Shown in pieces: positions 11,640-21,010 of a stretch of 64,000 bases of DNA. A program made the position numbers and the translations under genes. Position 1 is the stretch's first letter. Each line of letters opens with the position of its first letter. The stretch comes from Candidula unifasciata. Its lineage: Eukaryota; Mollusca; Gastropoda; Stylommatophora; Geomitridae. The stretch covers positions 20,001 through 84,000 of the forward strand of contig CAJHNH020002475.1 of NCBI GenBank assembly GCA_905116865.2, written 5' to 3'. A model generated the notes under the pieces. It did no database searches, was not told the origin of the DNA, and saw nothing but the letters and a program-made list of their open reading frames with translations.

Positions 11640-11793
11640 CATATAGCAAAATTCAGCTCTTTAAATAAACGGATGCACATTCGAAACTAAGGTTCTGGAA
11701 CAAGAATACTAACACCCAGAAGTGAACGAACAACCAGAACATTCCGTCTCAGTGTACAGCTGATGAACGCAAAGAAGAAATAGAAAATACTGG
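11640..11793 (+). mobile_element. Repeat F copy, 3' part, next to the LTR insertion
   Basis: Shares 'agaagtgaacgaacaacca' and 'gcaaagaagaaatag' with other F copies. It ends in a gaa-rich tail a few bases before the LTR element's target duplication, so the LTR element landed just beyond the tail. Confidence 0.55.
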
Positions 11794-11798
11794 CTACT
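11794..11798 (+). repeat. Target-site duplication, left (ctact)
   Basis: ctact lies immediately before the left LTR; the identical 5 bases lie immediately after the right LTR at 20042-20046. A 5-bp duplication is typical of Ty3/Gypsy integrases. Confidence 0.9.
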
Positions 11799-12066
11799 TG
11801 TAGTGAGTCATTTTCTCCTCATTAATTTATGCCGATAGATGACGTCAGTAATAGATGTAAGACGAATGTTTTGACTGGTTGAGATAACACGAGATTTATG
11901 TCTTGAGTTTCATGAGAGACATCTGAAAGTCAGGTTTTATGTGTAACATGATTGTTCACAGGATCTGTGTGAAATGTGAATTATCACGGGCCAGACACGA
12001 CTTTCAACAGTGGGAAATTCGTGAGAATGAATTCAGAACATTCTAGAATAGGATAGATCAGAGGGC

Positions 12067-12073
12067 TATATAA
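12067..12073 (+). promoter_or_regulatory. LTR TATA box
   Basis: tatataa in 'gggctatataatagcg', about 268 bases into the LTR and 325 bases before the poly(A) signal. The U3/R start would lie about 25-30 bases downstream. The same site occurs in the right LTR at 19582-19588. Confidence 0.6.
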
Positions 12074-12391
12074 TAGCGAGGAAAAAGGTTTGTGGGCAGT
12101 CTCGTTTTGGACCCAGGAACAGTGTGCATGGACAGCGGTGGATGATGTGTGAATTCAGCAGATGTTTTTGAGTGAATTTGTTCCAGTCCAACTTGGCGAA
12201 GAAAGCTGGCCAGTAACATGTCTGCCGGTCGTCTGAGTGTATCTGTCAGGACAGCTGTTGTGTTTCGTTTACGATGTTAGTGTAAATCGATTGGGATTTC
12301 TGCTTGAAGGTAATAATTGATTCTTGCATTATAATGTGTGCCTGGACAGTTGTCAAGTTCATGTGCCGGCTGTGTAAGCCGCGAGTGGAAG

Positions 12392-12397
12392 AATAAA
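12392..12397 (+). terminator. LTR poly(A) signal
   Basis: aataaa in 'gaagaataaagtactgg'; the copy in the right LTR (19907-19912) would serve the full-length transcript. Confidence 0.6.
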
Positions 12398-12529
12398 GTA
12401 CTGGAACAGTATCGTGTTGTTTCCCAGTCGTCCATTTTTTCTGCTCGACGTGTGATGTCGGTTTTGTGAGTTGGCAGCGAGCGTGCGATGAGGCGAGCCA
12501 GTAGAAGATAAAAGAGAATCATCGCAAGA

Positions 12530-12568
12530 TGGGATCTCGTCCGGGATTTGAACCCGGGACCTCTCGCA
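12530..12568 (+). promoter_or_regulatory. Primer-binding site, complementary to a tRNA-Pro 3' half
   Basis: Three bases (aga) after the LTR, a 39-base stretch starting tgggatctcgtccgggat is the complement of a tRNA 3' half. It covers the CCA end, acceptor strand, the full T arm (complement of ccgggttcaaatcccgg), the variable region and part of the anticodon stem. The T arm and the 'tgcgagaggt' part fit animal tRNA-Pro; two acceptor bases differ from the vertebrate sequence I know. A normal primer site is only 18 bases because copying of the primer stops at methylated A58, so the extra 21 bases are unusual. Confidence 0.85.
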
Positions 12569-12585
12569 AGATGGGGAACTCGTCC
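12564..12585 (+). repeat. Second primer-site-like copy
   Basis: tcgcaagatggggaactcgtcc repeats, with one indel and a few changes, the junction at 12522-12542 (LTR end + aga + start of the primer site). Offset 42-43 bases. Confidence 0.7.
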
Positions 12586-13424
12586 AAACATTTGAGGATA
12601 GGAAAGTTGTTTCGAACTGAAAAAATCTGAGACATCGAAAGGTGTTTAGTTATCAACCTGACGTCAGGTAGTACCAGTTCAACATACGAACGTAAGCGGG
12701 GAAGATCGATGGCGAAATAACAACAACCCATATTCGATAGTTCACAGATTGAACAACGTTCGGACAAATTCCAGGCTTTGAATACTGATAGACAAGTCCA
12801 CGTTTTAAGTTTCGACCAAGTAATCAACAATCAACTAAGATGCGAAGGAAAGATTGCAGACAGTGACGGTGTCAAAGAGCATTCATTGATTGTAGCAAAG
12901 GAATACAACCGTAAGTCTACACAGAGATGATGTGAGACTAGGGCTGCCCCTCTGCAAAACTTCCAAAGCCTTGTTGTTTGATCAAATTTTGCTGCCGACT
13001 AAAGTGTGGTAAAGTGTAGTGGGAAATCTACACTGAACAACACAGAGAAGCGTCGACACCAGATCCTGTTTTTCGGATCTGTTTTTCAAAACATAGAAAG
13101 ACAGTGAAACACCGGGTAGAGTGTTAACTGTACAGAAATCAAAAACTTCAAAAAGAACCACAGCTCTGACACTGGGTACTTGTGTCGCAGCTCTACATTT
13201 TCAGTCGTGGCAAACCAGTCAATAGGAAAACTGCAGTATGACAAGTCTACAAAACCTCAAGATCAGCACTCATTAATGTCTCGTGATCAATGATGCTTCA
13301 AGTTCATCGTGTAATCGCACATATCACAAGAAAGCGATAACAATAAAGCTTTCCTACGTCCTAAACACATTCAGTCGACAGGAAAAGCATCAAATTGGTC
13401 GGTGCAAATCTAAGTATTGATTGA

Positions 13425-13625
13425 AGTGTGTAGCAGTAGCTAGCAGTGAACTATTTGTCTACAATTAACAATGTACTATTGAAGTGTGTAAGCTAGCAGT
13501 GAACTATTTTAGTGTCTACAATTAACAATGTACTATTGAAGTGTGTAGCTAGCAGTGAACTATTTTAATGTCTACAATTAACAATGTACTATTGAAGTGT
13601 GTAGCTAGCAATTGAACTACTCAAT
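13425..13625 (+). repeat. Tandem repeat (~60 bp, 3-4 copies) in the leader
   Basis: 'gaagtgtgtagctagcagtg', 'aactattttagtgtctac' and 'aattaacaatgtactatt' repeat in order with small gaps. Confidence 0.85.
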
Positions 13626-14046
13626 GATAAATATCCAGCTTATGAAACCGATAGTACAGTGAACAGTACCACAAACAGTATACAGTTTCTGTAATAAATA
13701 CTTCACTGAAAACAATTCCTTAATTAGTGTGCATTCAATGCCGAAATTACTAGTGTGAGCAGATAAACTGTGCGGTCTTAATTAGTTTCAGTGCCCAGTT
13801 CATGAAATTATTACTATTGTGTTAATTTCAATTAACCATATCAAATTATCATTTCTTTAGTATTTAAAATTAGCAGTAGCATATTCAACAGACAAACTTC
13901 AACGAAACAACCTTCAAGAAAGCAACAGCCATCGCAGATCCAGCTTCAGGTCAACGTCAGGACAGTCAACTAGATCAACACAATATACATTGATTATTAA
14001 TTTTATTTTTGATTTATTTTTCTGGTGATTCAGTTATTTATTATAA

Positions 14047-14190
14047 TTATCAATATTATTTATTTATAATTTACATTGGTGCATTCATTGACATTTATTT
14101 TTATTTATTTATAATTTACATTGGTGCATTCATTGACATTTATTTTATTATATCGGTGCATTTATTGACATCTACTTTATTTATTAATAT
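14047..14190 (+). repeat. Tandem repeat (~53 bp, 2-3 copies) in the leader
   Basis: 'tttataatttacattggtgc' and 'attcattgacatttatttt' occur twice, with a third diverged copy ('atcggtgcatttattgacat'). Confidence 0.8.
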
Positions 14191-15437
14191 TGTTATATTG
14201 GTATTTTTGATATTATTTTGTATTTTCCTACTATTCTTTACATTATTTCTTTTTATTTATAAATATTGGCAAATTGTATTGAAATTCTATATTATTTTTG
14301 GGTCATTTTAAAAAATTGTGGGTGTTATATTACACGGAAGTTCAGTACCACCATCATCAGGAAGTGCCATAATTAATCATATACACATCATTATCAAGTG
14401 TCAAAGTTATTTCAATTTGAGTTTAACATTTGATCTACCCATTCACATTTGATCATCATCAAGTATAATCACTATAACAAAAGTATAGTTGGGGGTAATA
14501 GAAATTGTATTATATACCAAAAATAATAAGTCAATCATTAGTTGATTGACGAAAGATCATTGTAATATTATTTGGTGATACACTAATTGATTCAACACTA
14601 TATCTTTATTTAATCTGTGTTGAATAGTATTATTGTTGATTTTTAATATAGACTAAAGGTATTGGTGGATAAGAATTATTTCTTTTAGTTTCTGCATATA
14701 TATTGTAACTGAGTTTTGCAAATTTAATAAGCATCTTACTGAACAAGTGAATTTAGTAGTTATTACGTGAAATAATTCAATTATGTGAGACTATTAGTGA
14801 TTACTCTATCACAGTCGATTATCAAGACTAATTCAATCAAATATTTTTTTTTTTTAGAATAGTATTTAATTATACCCAGATTGTGCGGCCAATAAAGACA
14901 AATTTTTTTTTTGGGTGATTTTACAAGGTATAATCAGTTGAAACTTTATAACCAACTACTGTGCTACACAGGATTATTATAACATTGTTACACATTTACA
15001 TATTAATTAATTATTTATTTGGTAAATATTTTGATAGTCCACTACATCAACACTTTGATAATCCAATACATCTACTCTAGTGCTATAACATTCTATTAGT
15101 TGATTATTAAATCTTTATCAAATAATAGATCATTTTCCTTGCTGCCATATCTAATTTCTCAAGTGTGCTTAACTAATTTACTCCCCCATAAGCTAAACAA
15201 ATATTAGTTAACTCTTATCTCAAACATCAACTGTACATATATAGAATTATTTAGTTATAAGACTTGGTGGTTGGAAGAGTTACATCCACTTTATTGTAAG
15301 GTTTGGTATTGATACCCAGGGACATTTAGTTAATTCAAGTTACTAGTTCATTGAACTTAGATTGTTCTTTTTAAGGTGTGTATTTTGAAAGAAAGGAATT
15401 GTAACTTTACTGTTGTTTACATTGTAAAGACATAAAA

Positions 15438-15932
15438 ATGTCTAACTTGGCAGAACTGATCAAGCTGGGCAAAGAATTAAATTTGGAAGGGGAAGAACTT
15501 AGAAAGTTTTGTGATGAGAAAGAAAAGAAAATGCAAGACGATGCCAGGGAAGAACGGAGATTATTAAGAGCACACGAACTAGAGGTTAAAAGACAGGAGA
15601 TGGAGATAAGAGAAAAACAACTGGAACAGGAAAAAGAAATGAAAAATAGACAACTGGAACAGGAAAAAGAAATGAAAAATAGACAAATGGAACAAGAAAG
15701 AATATTAAAAGAACAAGAACTGAATTTGGAACGCGAGAAGATAGCTGCGTCGATTCAGATTAAAAAAGAAAAAACAGAGGCACAAATCAGAACTAAAGAA
15801 ATGGAAAATGATTCCAGAAGAGAAGCTGCTATCCAAAAAGAAAGATTAAAAGAAGAAGAAAATAAATTCAAAAAGTATGCAGGTATAGTCAGAAATTTCT
15901 CTGAAAAGGATGACATTGGTAGTTATATATAG
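15438..15932 (+). CDS. gag: Gag N-terminal part (coiled-coil)
   Basis: 164 residues starting MSNLAELIKLGKELN. The start fits because it opens the motif LxELIKLGxELxLxGEELRxF, which I know from Gags of Gypsy-type elements in molluscs and other invertebrates. Residues about 30-150 are a highly charged Lys/Glu/Gln coiled coil; the stretch LEQEKEMKNRQ is present twice in tandem (about residues 63-84). The frame ends in 'FSEKDDIGSYI', which is where the folded Gag core begins, so the stop at 15930-15932 cuts the protein in mid-domain. The core continues in another frame after an extra-TA-like slip in the ta-run at 15924-15931. Role: the structural protein that forms the cytoplasmic particle and packages RNA. 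Confidence 0.85.
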   Translation: MSNLAELIKLGKELNLEGEELRKFCDEKEKKMQDDAREERRLLRAHELEVKRQEMEIREKQLEQEKEMKNRQLEQEKEMKNRQMEQERILKEQELNLEREKIAASIQIKKEKTEAQIRTKEMENDSRREAAIQKERLKEEENKFKKYAGIVRNFSEKDDIGSYI

Positions 15933-15940
15933 TTTTTCTG

Positions 15941-17701
15941 TTGCAAATGCGCTTTCATGATGTTCCAAAAGACCAGTGGGCCATTATTTTTCAAAAACAT
16001 TTAGCATTTGAACCATTAAAGATCTTAGAAACAGTCCCTGAACATCTAAGATTAGACTTTGACTATATTAAAGATCGCATCATGCGACACTATGATCTAC
16101 ATGAAGCAGGGTATAGGAAAAAGTTTCTGGATTTAAAGCCAAAGTCTGATCAAACGTTCACTGACTATTTTTCGGAAGTTCAGAATATTTTTGATAAATG
16201 GATTGATTCGGCCAATGTTAGAGATAATTATAAATTATTAGTAGATTTATTATTAAGGAACAAAATGTTGGAATCTTTACCTAAACCTATGTCAACCTTT
16301 TTAAGAGAAAATAAACCAACCTCATTAAAGGAGTTAGAGAACTTAGGTGAGAATTATTTTTCAGCCCATCGTGAAATCTTCATTTCCAACCCGGTACCAG
16401 ACATTGAAACTGGAGCTAGTGCCAGTTATGACAAAGCCAGATACAACCAAGGGGCAAACCCACACAAAAACAAAACCACGTTCAACAAAAAGTGGCAAAT
16501 GGTGTACTGCAAATATTGTCAAAAATCTCATCCGAACGACAAAATGTGTGATAGAAATCCAGGTTATAAAGACTATGTAGACAAACTGTTTAATAGAAGA
16601 ACACAGAGGTTGAGATTGTATAAAGATGCCATTAAATGTTACAATTGTGGTTGCTACAATCATGTGAAAAAAGACTGTTTATTTAGAAGAAAATTTAAGG
16701 AAGCCAACATATCACAGGCAATGTCAGACTCAGATTCAGACACCGAACCATTTGAGACCAATGCAGTAACTGTTGAAACTTGCCTTGTATGTCAACAGTT
16801 CCATGAAGAAGATAGCCTTCCTTGTGGCCATAATATACATGTACAAGAAGCCAACTCAGCCACAAATACACAGGAAACCTTAAAATTATACAGAGGTATT
16901 GTAAATGGAAGAATAACCACCATTTTGAGAGACACGGGCGCCACAATTTCAGGTATCCACAAAGATCTTATCAAACCGACAGACATTATTAACAAATATA
17001 TTCGTTGCCGAACGTTTGGAGGCACGATTGAGAAATATAAGATAGCTTTTGTCAATGTTAACACTCCATTTTTACAAAGAAGAATGAGAGTTGCAGTATT
17101 ACCATCACCATGTGCAGGATTAATTTTGGGGAATGAAAACGGTTTGAAAGAAATGTCTGAGCAAGAAATGTTTCAGTGGGAAAGAAAAAACATCAAAGAA
17201 GTGAATGAAAATAACAACACAAGTACCAGTGATCAAGAGTATTGCCATAGTGTGAATGTAACAGTAAGTGAGAACATGATTAACAGTGATAAAGATCGTC
17301 GCCATAGTGTGAATGCAAGAAAGCAAGGAAATGAAAGTGACTCATCCAAGAATAGGGAGCAGTCAATCATTCATGCAAGAATGAGTGAAAGTATCAGTAC
17401 AAAAAAGAAGCAGAATGAAAGGAATGAGAATACAGAGTGTAAAGATAAATGTATGAAAGGAGTACAATATGAGAATATTGAGGGTAAAGATAATGATATG
17501 AAAGAAGTACTGAATGCAAGAGACATGAATGACAATGCATTGTGTGGTAAAAACATACCATCCATACCGAATGAAAGTGACAAGTTGAGAAATAGTGAAG
17601 CAAGAAAGAACACACCAAGAACAATTGCAGATAATGAAAAACTTGAAAATAGTAATTTATCAAAAGGTGACCACAACTCAAGAGAGAAAAAAACATCATG
17701 A
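15941..17701 (+). CDS. gag-pro: Gag core, zinc knuckle and aspartic protease
   Basis: Open frame of 586 residues; it actually opens at 15923, just inside the previous frame, and its TTG start is probably not used. Residues 1-145: helical Gag core (DQWAIIFQKHL, later FTDYFSEVQNIFDKWI). Residues 190-203: CX2C...H...C (CKYCQKSH...C). Residues 233-246: canonical CCHC knuckle CYNCGCYNHVKKDC for RNA binding. Residues 281-300: another Cys/His cluster. Residues about 315-400: pepsin-like retroviral protease with active site DTGA (331-334) and the flap/closing motif LILGN (394-398). Residues 405-586: polar Asn/Ser/Lys tail with repeated HSVN. A frame break between this and 15438-15932 means one Gag cannot be made without frameshifting. 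No RT follows. Confidence 0.88.
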   Translation: MQMRFHDVPKDQWAIIFQKHLAFEPLKILETVPEHLRLDFDYIKDRIMRHYDLHEAGYRKKFLDLKPKSDQTFTDYFSEVQNIFDKWIDSANVRDNYKLLVDLLLRNKMLESLPKPMSTFLRENKPTSLKELENLGENYFSAHREIFISNPVPDIETGASASYDKARYNQGANPHKNKTTFNKKWQMVYCKYCQKSHPNDKMCDRNPGYKDYVDKLFNRRTQRLRLYKDAIKCYNCGCYNHVKKDCLFRRKFKEANISQAMSDSDSDTEPFETNAVTVETCLVCQQFHEEDSLPCGHNIHVQEANSATNTQETLKLYRGIVNGRITTILRDTGATISGIHKDLIKPTDIINKYIRCRTFGGTIEKYKIAFVNVNTPFLQRRMRVAVLPSPCAGLILGNENGLKEMSEQEMFQWERKNIKEVNENNNTSTSDQEYCHSVNVTVSENMINSDKDRRHSVNARKQGNESDSSKNREQSIIHARMSESISTKKKQNERNENTECKDKCMKGVQYENIEGKDNDMKEVLNARDMNDNALCGKNIPSIPNESDKLRNSEARKNTPRTIADNEKLENSNLSKGDHNSREKKTS

Positions 17702-18123
17702 AAAATCCTCATACTATACAAGTAATAACATTTGGCTGAGGCAATACATCTTACTAACTATGTGGCAAAATCTGTTGATAATATGCCAAACATACAATCT
17801 TGATTCATTCTGTATTATCCACAGCATCCAGATCCTACAACTTCTTCTGACTATAAGTCCTATTTACAAAGATTGCTACAACTGTCAACTATTTGTTACT
17901 ACAAAAACTTGTCAAATTCTTAGAAGTGCTACACTACTAACACTTTTGTTGCTGAAACTATTACTTGTACAAATGATGTATTCAAAACACTTTCCACATT
18001 CGGTGATTACAAATCTTTATTGCCACAGTCAAATCCACAATCAAACAAACAGAATATAAAATAGTTACATTCATGAAAAACTTACAAAAAGATTTTGGGT
18101 GTATATTGTTAATTAGACAATGA
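17702..18123 (+). pseudogene. Degenerate segment between protease and integrase tail
   Basis: About 420 bases with short stretches that look coding in changing frames (for example HPDPTTSSDYKSYLQRL near 17823, and FKTLSTFGDYKSLL near 17979). I could not assign them to a domain. An integrase zinc finger (HHCC) or DDE core was looked for and not found. Confidence 0.4.
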
Positions 18124-18213
18124 TCAGGTCCTTTTGTTGTTACAAGAAAGATTTCTGATGTTGATTATGAAATCAAATTTTTCATGTAAACATGCTTAAA
18201 CCATATTTAAAAG
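18124..18213 (+). pseudogene. Integrase C-terminal GPY/F motif, broken
   Basis: Reads SGPFVVTRKISDVDYEIK, then after a frame change HVNMLKPYLKDH. The pattern GP[YF]xV..K...VDY.I...HVNxLKPY is the GPY/F module at the C-terminus of many Ty3/Gypsy integrases. A small deletion separates the two halves. It lies upstream of the RNase H remnant. Confidence 0.75.
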
Positions 18214-18264
18214 ATCACTATTGATGTCAGATGATGATGTATTTGATGCAAATTTAAGTAATGT

Positions 18265-18541
18265 ATATGTCACAGAAACTTAACCAAACTCAACAAAAAT
18301 ACATTTGAACGAGAAGCGTTGGCACTAGTTATTAGTCTAAAAAAAGTTTCAGAAGTTTCTTTTGGGAAAAGAATTCACTATTTTAACAGATAACTTGGGG
18401 TTGACAAAATTATTAACAATTGATGCCAATAGCAATCCAAGGGTATATAGATGGGCGTTGTTGATATCACAATTCAAATTTAACATTGAACACATCAAAG
18501 GAACAGACAATCATTTACCAGATATCATGTCACGTTTGTAG
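18265..18541 (+). pseudogene. RNase H domain remnant of pol
   Basis: Pieces in order: QKLNQTQQKY, then FEREALALVISLKK, then FQKFLLGKEFTILTDN, then FNIEHIKGTDNHLPDIMSRL and a TAG stop at 18539-18541. These are the second half of a retrotransposon RNase H: E in EREALA, D in LTDN, and the final D-x-L/M-S-R. There is a short deletion near 18303 and an extra A in the A-run at 18339-18345, so no intact enzyme can be made. RNase H removes the RNA template during reverse transcription. The immediate stop suggests that RNase H was the end of pol. Confidence 0.85.
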
Positions 18542-19298
18542 AACTTGTTACAACTGCTATTACAACTTGTATTAACTGTAATCATTTTATGCAAGGGTAT
18601 GCATTGTATTATTGTATGAATGTATTATATGAATTTACAACTAGGAAAAATGTATATGTTTTGATTTGAACGGGTATAATATAGTAAACAATTAAAGGGA
18701 GACAACATTCAGGATTAAAATACACCTCACCAGAAAATGTTACATTTACTAGTATACTAAATTGAATTGGTGTAGCATTTAATTTGAATATGTGTGTTAA
18801 TGAGACATGTTGTAGTTTCTGAAGACAAGGTAATTAACTACATCTTGTACCTTACATAGTTGGGAACAAAACCATACATTGCTGATTTAGCCATTGTTGA
18901 GGGCTTTCATGAATGGGAATAGCGAGGGTGGGACTTCATGGGGTCACACTTCGGTTTTAGAGCCAAGATTTTGGACTTCCGCACCGATCGGGGGGTGCCA
19001 GGAGAGGGGTTCGGTTGTATACCGACTTTAGAACTGGGTGGGGATACCTATGGAGCCAGATTATTGGTCTTCCGCACTAAAAGGGGAGTGCCTGGGGTGA
19101 GGATCCCATTAAGGTATTCACAGTCGTGCAAAGACTCAACAGATGGCATTTTAGAGTGTTTGAATTGTTAACCTAATGAGGTAAAGGGAACTTTGTTGGA
19201 AATGAACTTGTCGAAAATGATTCACTACAAAGGTCTAGAATCACAATGTTCAGTGAAATATTCACACCTGATTAATTGAAAATGTAAAACATTTTTTT
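18542..19298 (+). other. 3' untranslated region of the LTR element
   Basis: About 0.75 kb with no frame, containing a two-copy imperfect duplication (18940-19011 and 19040-19103). Confidence 0.6.
18940..19103 (+). repeat. Two-copy G-rich duplication in the 3' region
   Basis: Both copies contain gagccaagat/gagccagatt, 'ttggacttccgcac'/'ttggtcttccgcac' and 'ggggtgccaggagagg'/'ggagtgcctggggtgagg'. More GC-rich than its surroundings. Confidence 0.7.
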
Positions 19299-19313
19299 TG
19301 GGGTGGGGGAGAA
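19299..19313 (+). promoter_or_regulatory. Polypurine tract
   Basis: Run 'tggggtgggggagaa' directly before the right LTR, where plus-strand DNA synthesis is primed. It is preceded by a T-run at 19291-19298. Confidence 0.8.
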
Positions 19314-20041
19314 TGTAGTGAGTCATTTTCTCCTCATTAATTTATGCCGATAGATGACGTCAGTAATAGATGTAAGACGAATGTTTTGACTGGTTGAGAT
19401 AACACGAGATTTATGTCTTGAGTTTCATGAGAGACATCTGAAAGTCAGGTTTTATGTGTAACATGATTGTTCACAGGATCTGTGTGAAATGTGAATTATC
19501 ACGGGCCAGACACGACTTTCAACAGTGGGAAATTCGTGAGAATGAATTCAGAACATTCTAGAATAGGATAGATCAGAGGGCTATATAATAGCGAGGAAAA
19601 AGGTTTGTGGGCAGTCTCGTTTTGGACCCAGGAACAGTGTGCATGGACAGCGGTGGATGATGTGTGAATTCAGCAGATGTTTTTGAGTGAATTTGTTCCA
19701 GTCCAACTTGGCGAAGAAAGCTGGCCAGTAACATGTCTGCCGGTCGTCTGAGTGTATCTGTCAGGACAGCTGTTGTGTTTCGTTTACGATGTTAGTGTAA
19801 ATCGATTGGGATTTCTGCTTGAAGGTAATAATTGATTCTTGCATTATAATGTGTGCCTGGACAGTTGTCAAGTTCATGTGCCGGCTGTGTAAGCCGCGAG
19901 TGGAAGAATAAAGTACTGGAACAGTATCGTGTTGTTTCCCAGTCGTCCATTTTTTCTGCTCGACGTGTGATGTCGGTTTTGTGAGTTGGCAGCGAGCGTG
20001 CGATGAGGCGAGCCAGTAGAAGATAAAAGAGAATCATCGCA
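19314..20041 (+). repeat. Right LTR (728 bp)
   Basis: Same length and, by eye, the same sequence as the left LTR, including TATA (19582-19588) and AATAAA (19907-19912). Confidence 0.95.
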
Positions 20042-20046
20042 CTACT
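20042..20046 (+). repeat. Target-site duplication, right (ctact)
   Basis: Identical to 11794-11798. Confidence 0.9.
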
Positions 20047-20064
20047 TTAAATTAACATTTCTCC

Positions 20065-20390
20065 GGACTCGAGAACTCGAAGCAGTGACATGTTGGTAAC
20101 CTGCCTGTGGAAGACTTGGAGCAGTGACATGTTTGTAACCTGCCTGTGAAAGACTTGAAGCAGTGACATGTTGTAACCTGCCTGTGAAAGACTTGAAGCA
20201 GTGACATGTTAGTAACCTGCATGTGAAAGACTTGAAGCAGTGACATGTTGGTAACCTGCCTGTGAAAGACTTGAAGCAGTTACATGTTGGTAACCTGCCT
20301 GTGAAAGACTTGAAGCAGTGACATGTTTGTAACCTGCCTGTGAAAGACTTGAAGCAGTGACATGTTGGTAACCTGCCTGGTAGATGGGGA
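20065..20390. repeat. ~39-bp minisatellite beside the LTR
   Basis: About eight copies of a unit containing 'cttgaagcagtgacatgttg' and 'gtaacctgcctgtgaaaga'. The LTR element inserted within 20-30 bases of its edge. Confidence 0.95.
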
Positions 20391-21010
20391 CAATCATTAG
20401 GTTATTCAAAACGTTTGAAGTGGAAATAAAATGTACGATAGGATAAAGATTGTCAATTATATTCTTCATATCATTTTCATGTCAGAAACTGAAAGCGCCA
20501 CCAGAAACAGGTCCAACCCATAGGGTTTAAGCACCCCTCCCCATTTCCCCTTGCCCCCTTTGTTTAAGAGGACTCTAAAGTCTTTTATTAACATTATTAT
20601 TATTATTATTACTATTATTATTATTATTATTATTTTTTAATTAATAATGTGTTGAATGAAAAATAAATATAAAAAAAAAAATTAATATAAAATATGTCAA
20701 CACATACTCTGAAGGAGAGCTCTCTACTTGGTAAAAAGGGTCTTTTAGTTGCGTTATAAAATTATTCGAAGGGAGTGGGAGCTGAGACCTCAGCCTTCCC
20801 TCGTGCGTGCCAAGAACATTTGTAAAGCTGAGCGCTACTCCCCCTCCCCCTTTTTTTTTCCTCCCTTCCCTTTCACCTCCAACCGTAGTGCCTAGACAAT
20901 GTGTAAAGATCATGTCCATCGTAATTACTTTGTGTTTGCGCCCCTGGTCAATACTCTGTTGTAATTATCACTGTGTACACCTTCGTCCTATTGAAATACG
21001 TCGTTAATAT
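20391..21010. other. No gene; (ATT)n and AT-rich stretch
   Basis: A (tta/att)n run lies at about 20595-20635 with an AT-rich stretch following; a T-run and C-rich stretch at about 20838-20865. Nothing else recognised. Confidence 0.45.

Larger units (their letters stand above)
11799..12526 (+). repeat. Left LTR (728 bp)
   Basis: Starts tgtagtgagtc and ends atcatcgca. Line-by-line comparison with 19314-20041 shows the same length and no difference I can see. It carries promoter and poly(A) signals, noted separately. Confidence 0.95.
12586..15437 (+). other. Long 5' leader of the LTR element
   Basis: About 2.85 kb without a supported gene, increasingly AT-rich toward the gag start. Short open frames occur (for example 14009-14311), but they are AT-rich repeat translations. 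It contains two small tandem repeats, listed separately. Its length is unusual for this class, where a few hundred bases are more common. Confidence 0.7.
11799..20041 (+). mobile_element. Ty3/Gypsy-type LTR retrotransposon, gag-protease only (non-autonomous)
   Basis: Complete element bounded by 728-bp LTRs, TG...CA ends and a ctact target duplication. Order on the plus strand: LTR, primer site, ~2.9-kb leader, Gag with coiled coil and zinc knuckle, aspartic protease, a broken integrase-tail (GPY/F) motif, a broken RNase H, an untranslated 3' region, purine tract, LTR. No reverse transcriptase (no YxDD block) and no integrase catalytic core were found. The LTRs look identical by eye over their whole length, which means recent insertion, yet pol is mostly deleted. 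It was therefore most likely mobilised by a related complete element. The region between gag and RNase H is only about 0.6 kb where a full pol would need about 3 kb. Confidence 0.93.

Noticed and set aside
12277..12591. Minus-strand open frame across the LTR end and primer site
   Set aside because: It lies in the LTR and runs into the tRNA-complementary site; the right LTR carries the same chance frame.
14009..14311. 100-residue frame in the LTR-element leader, rich in Ile, Tyr and Phe, looking like a membrane protein (env-like)
   Set aside because: AT-rich tandem repeat (14047-14190) read in frame; no cysteines, signal peptide or conserved motif to support an envelope gene.
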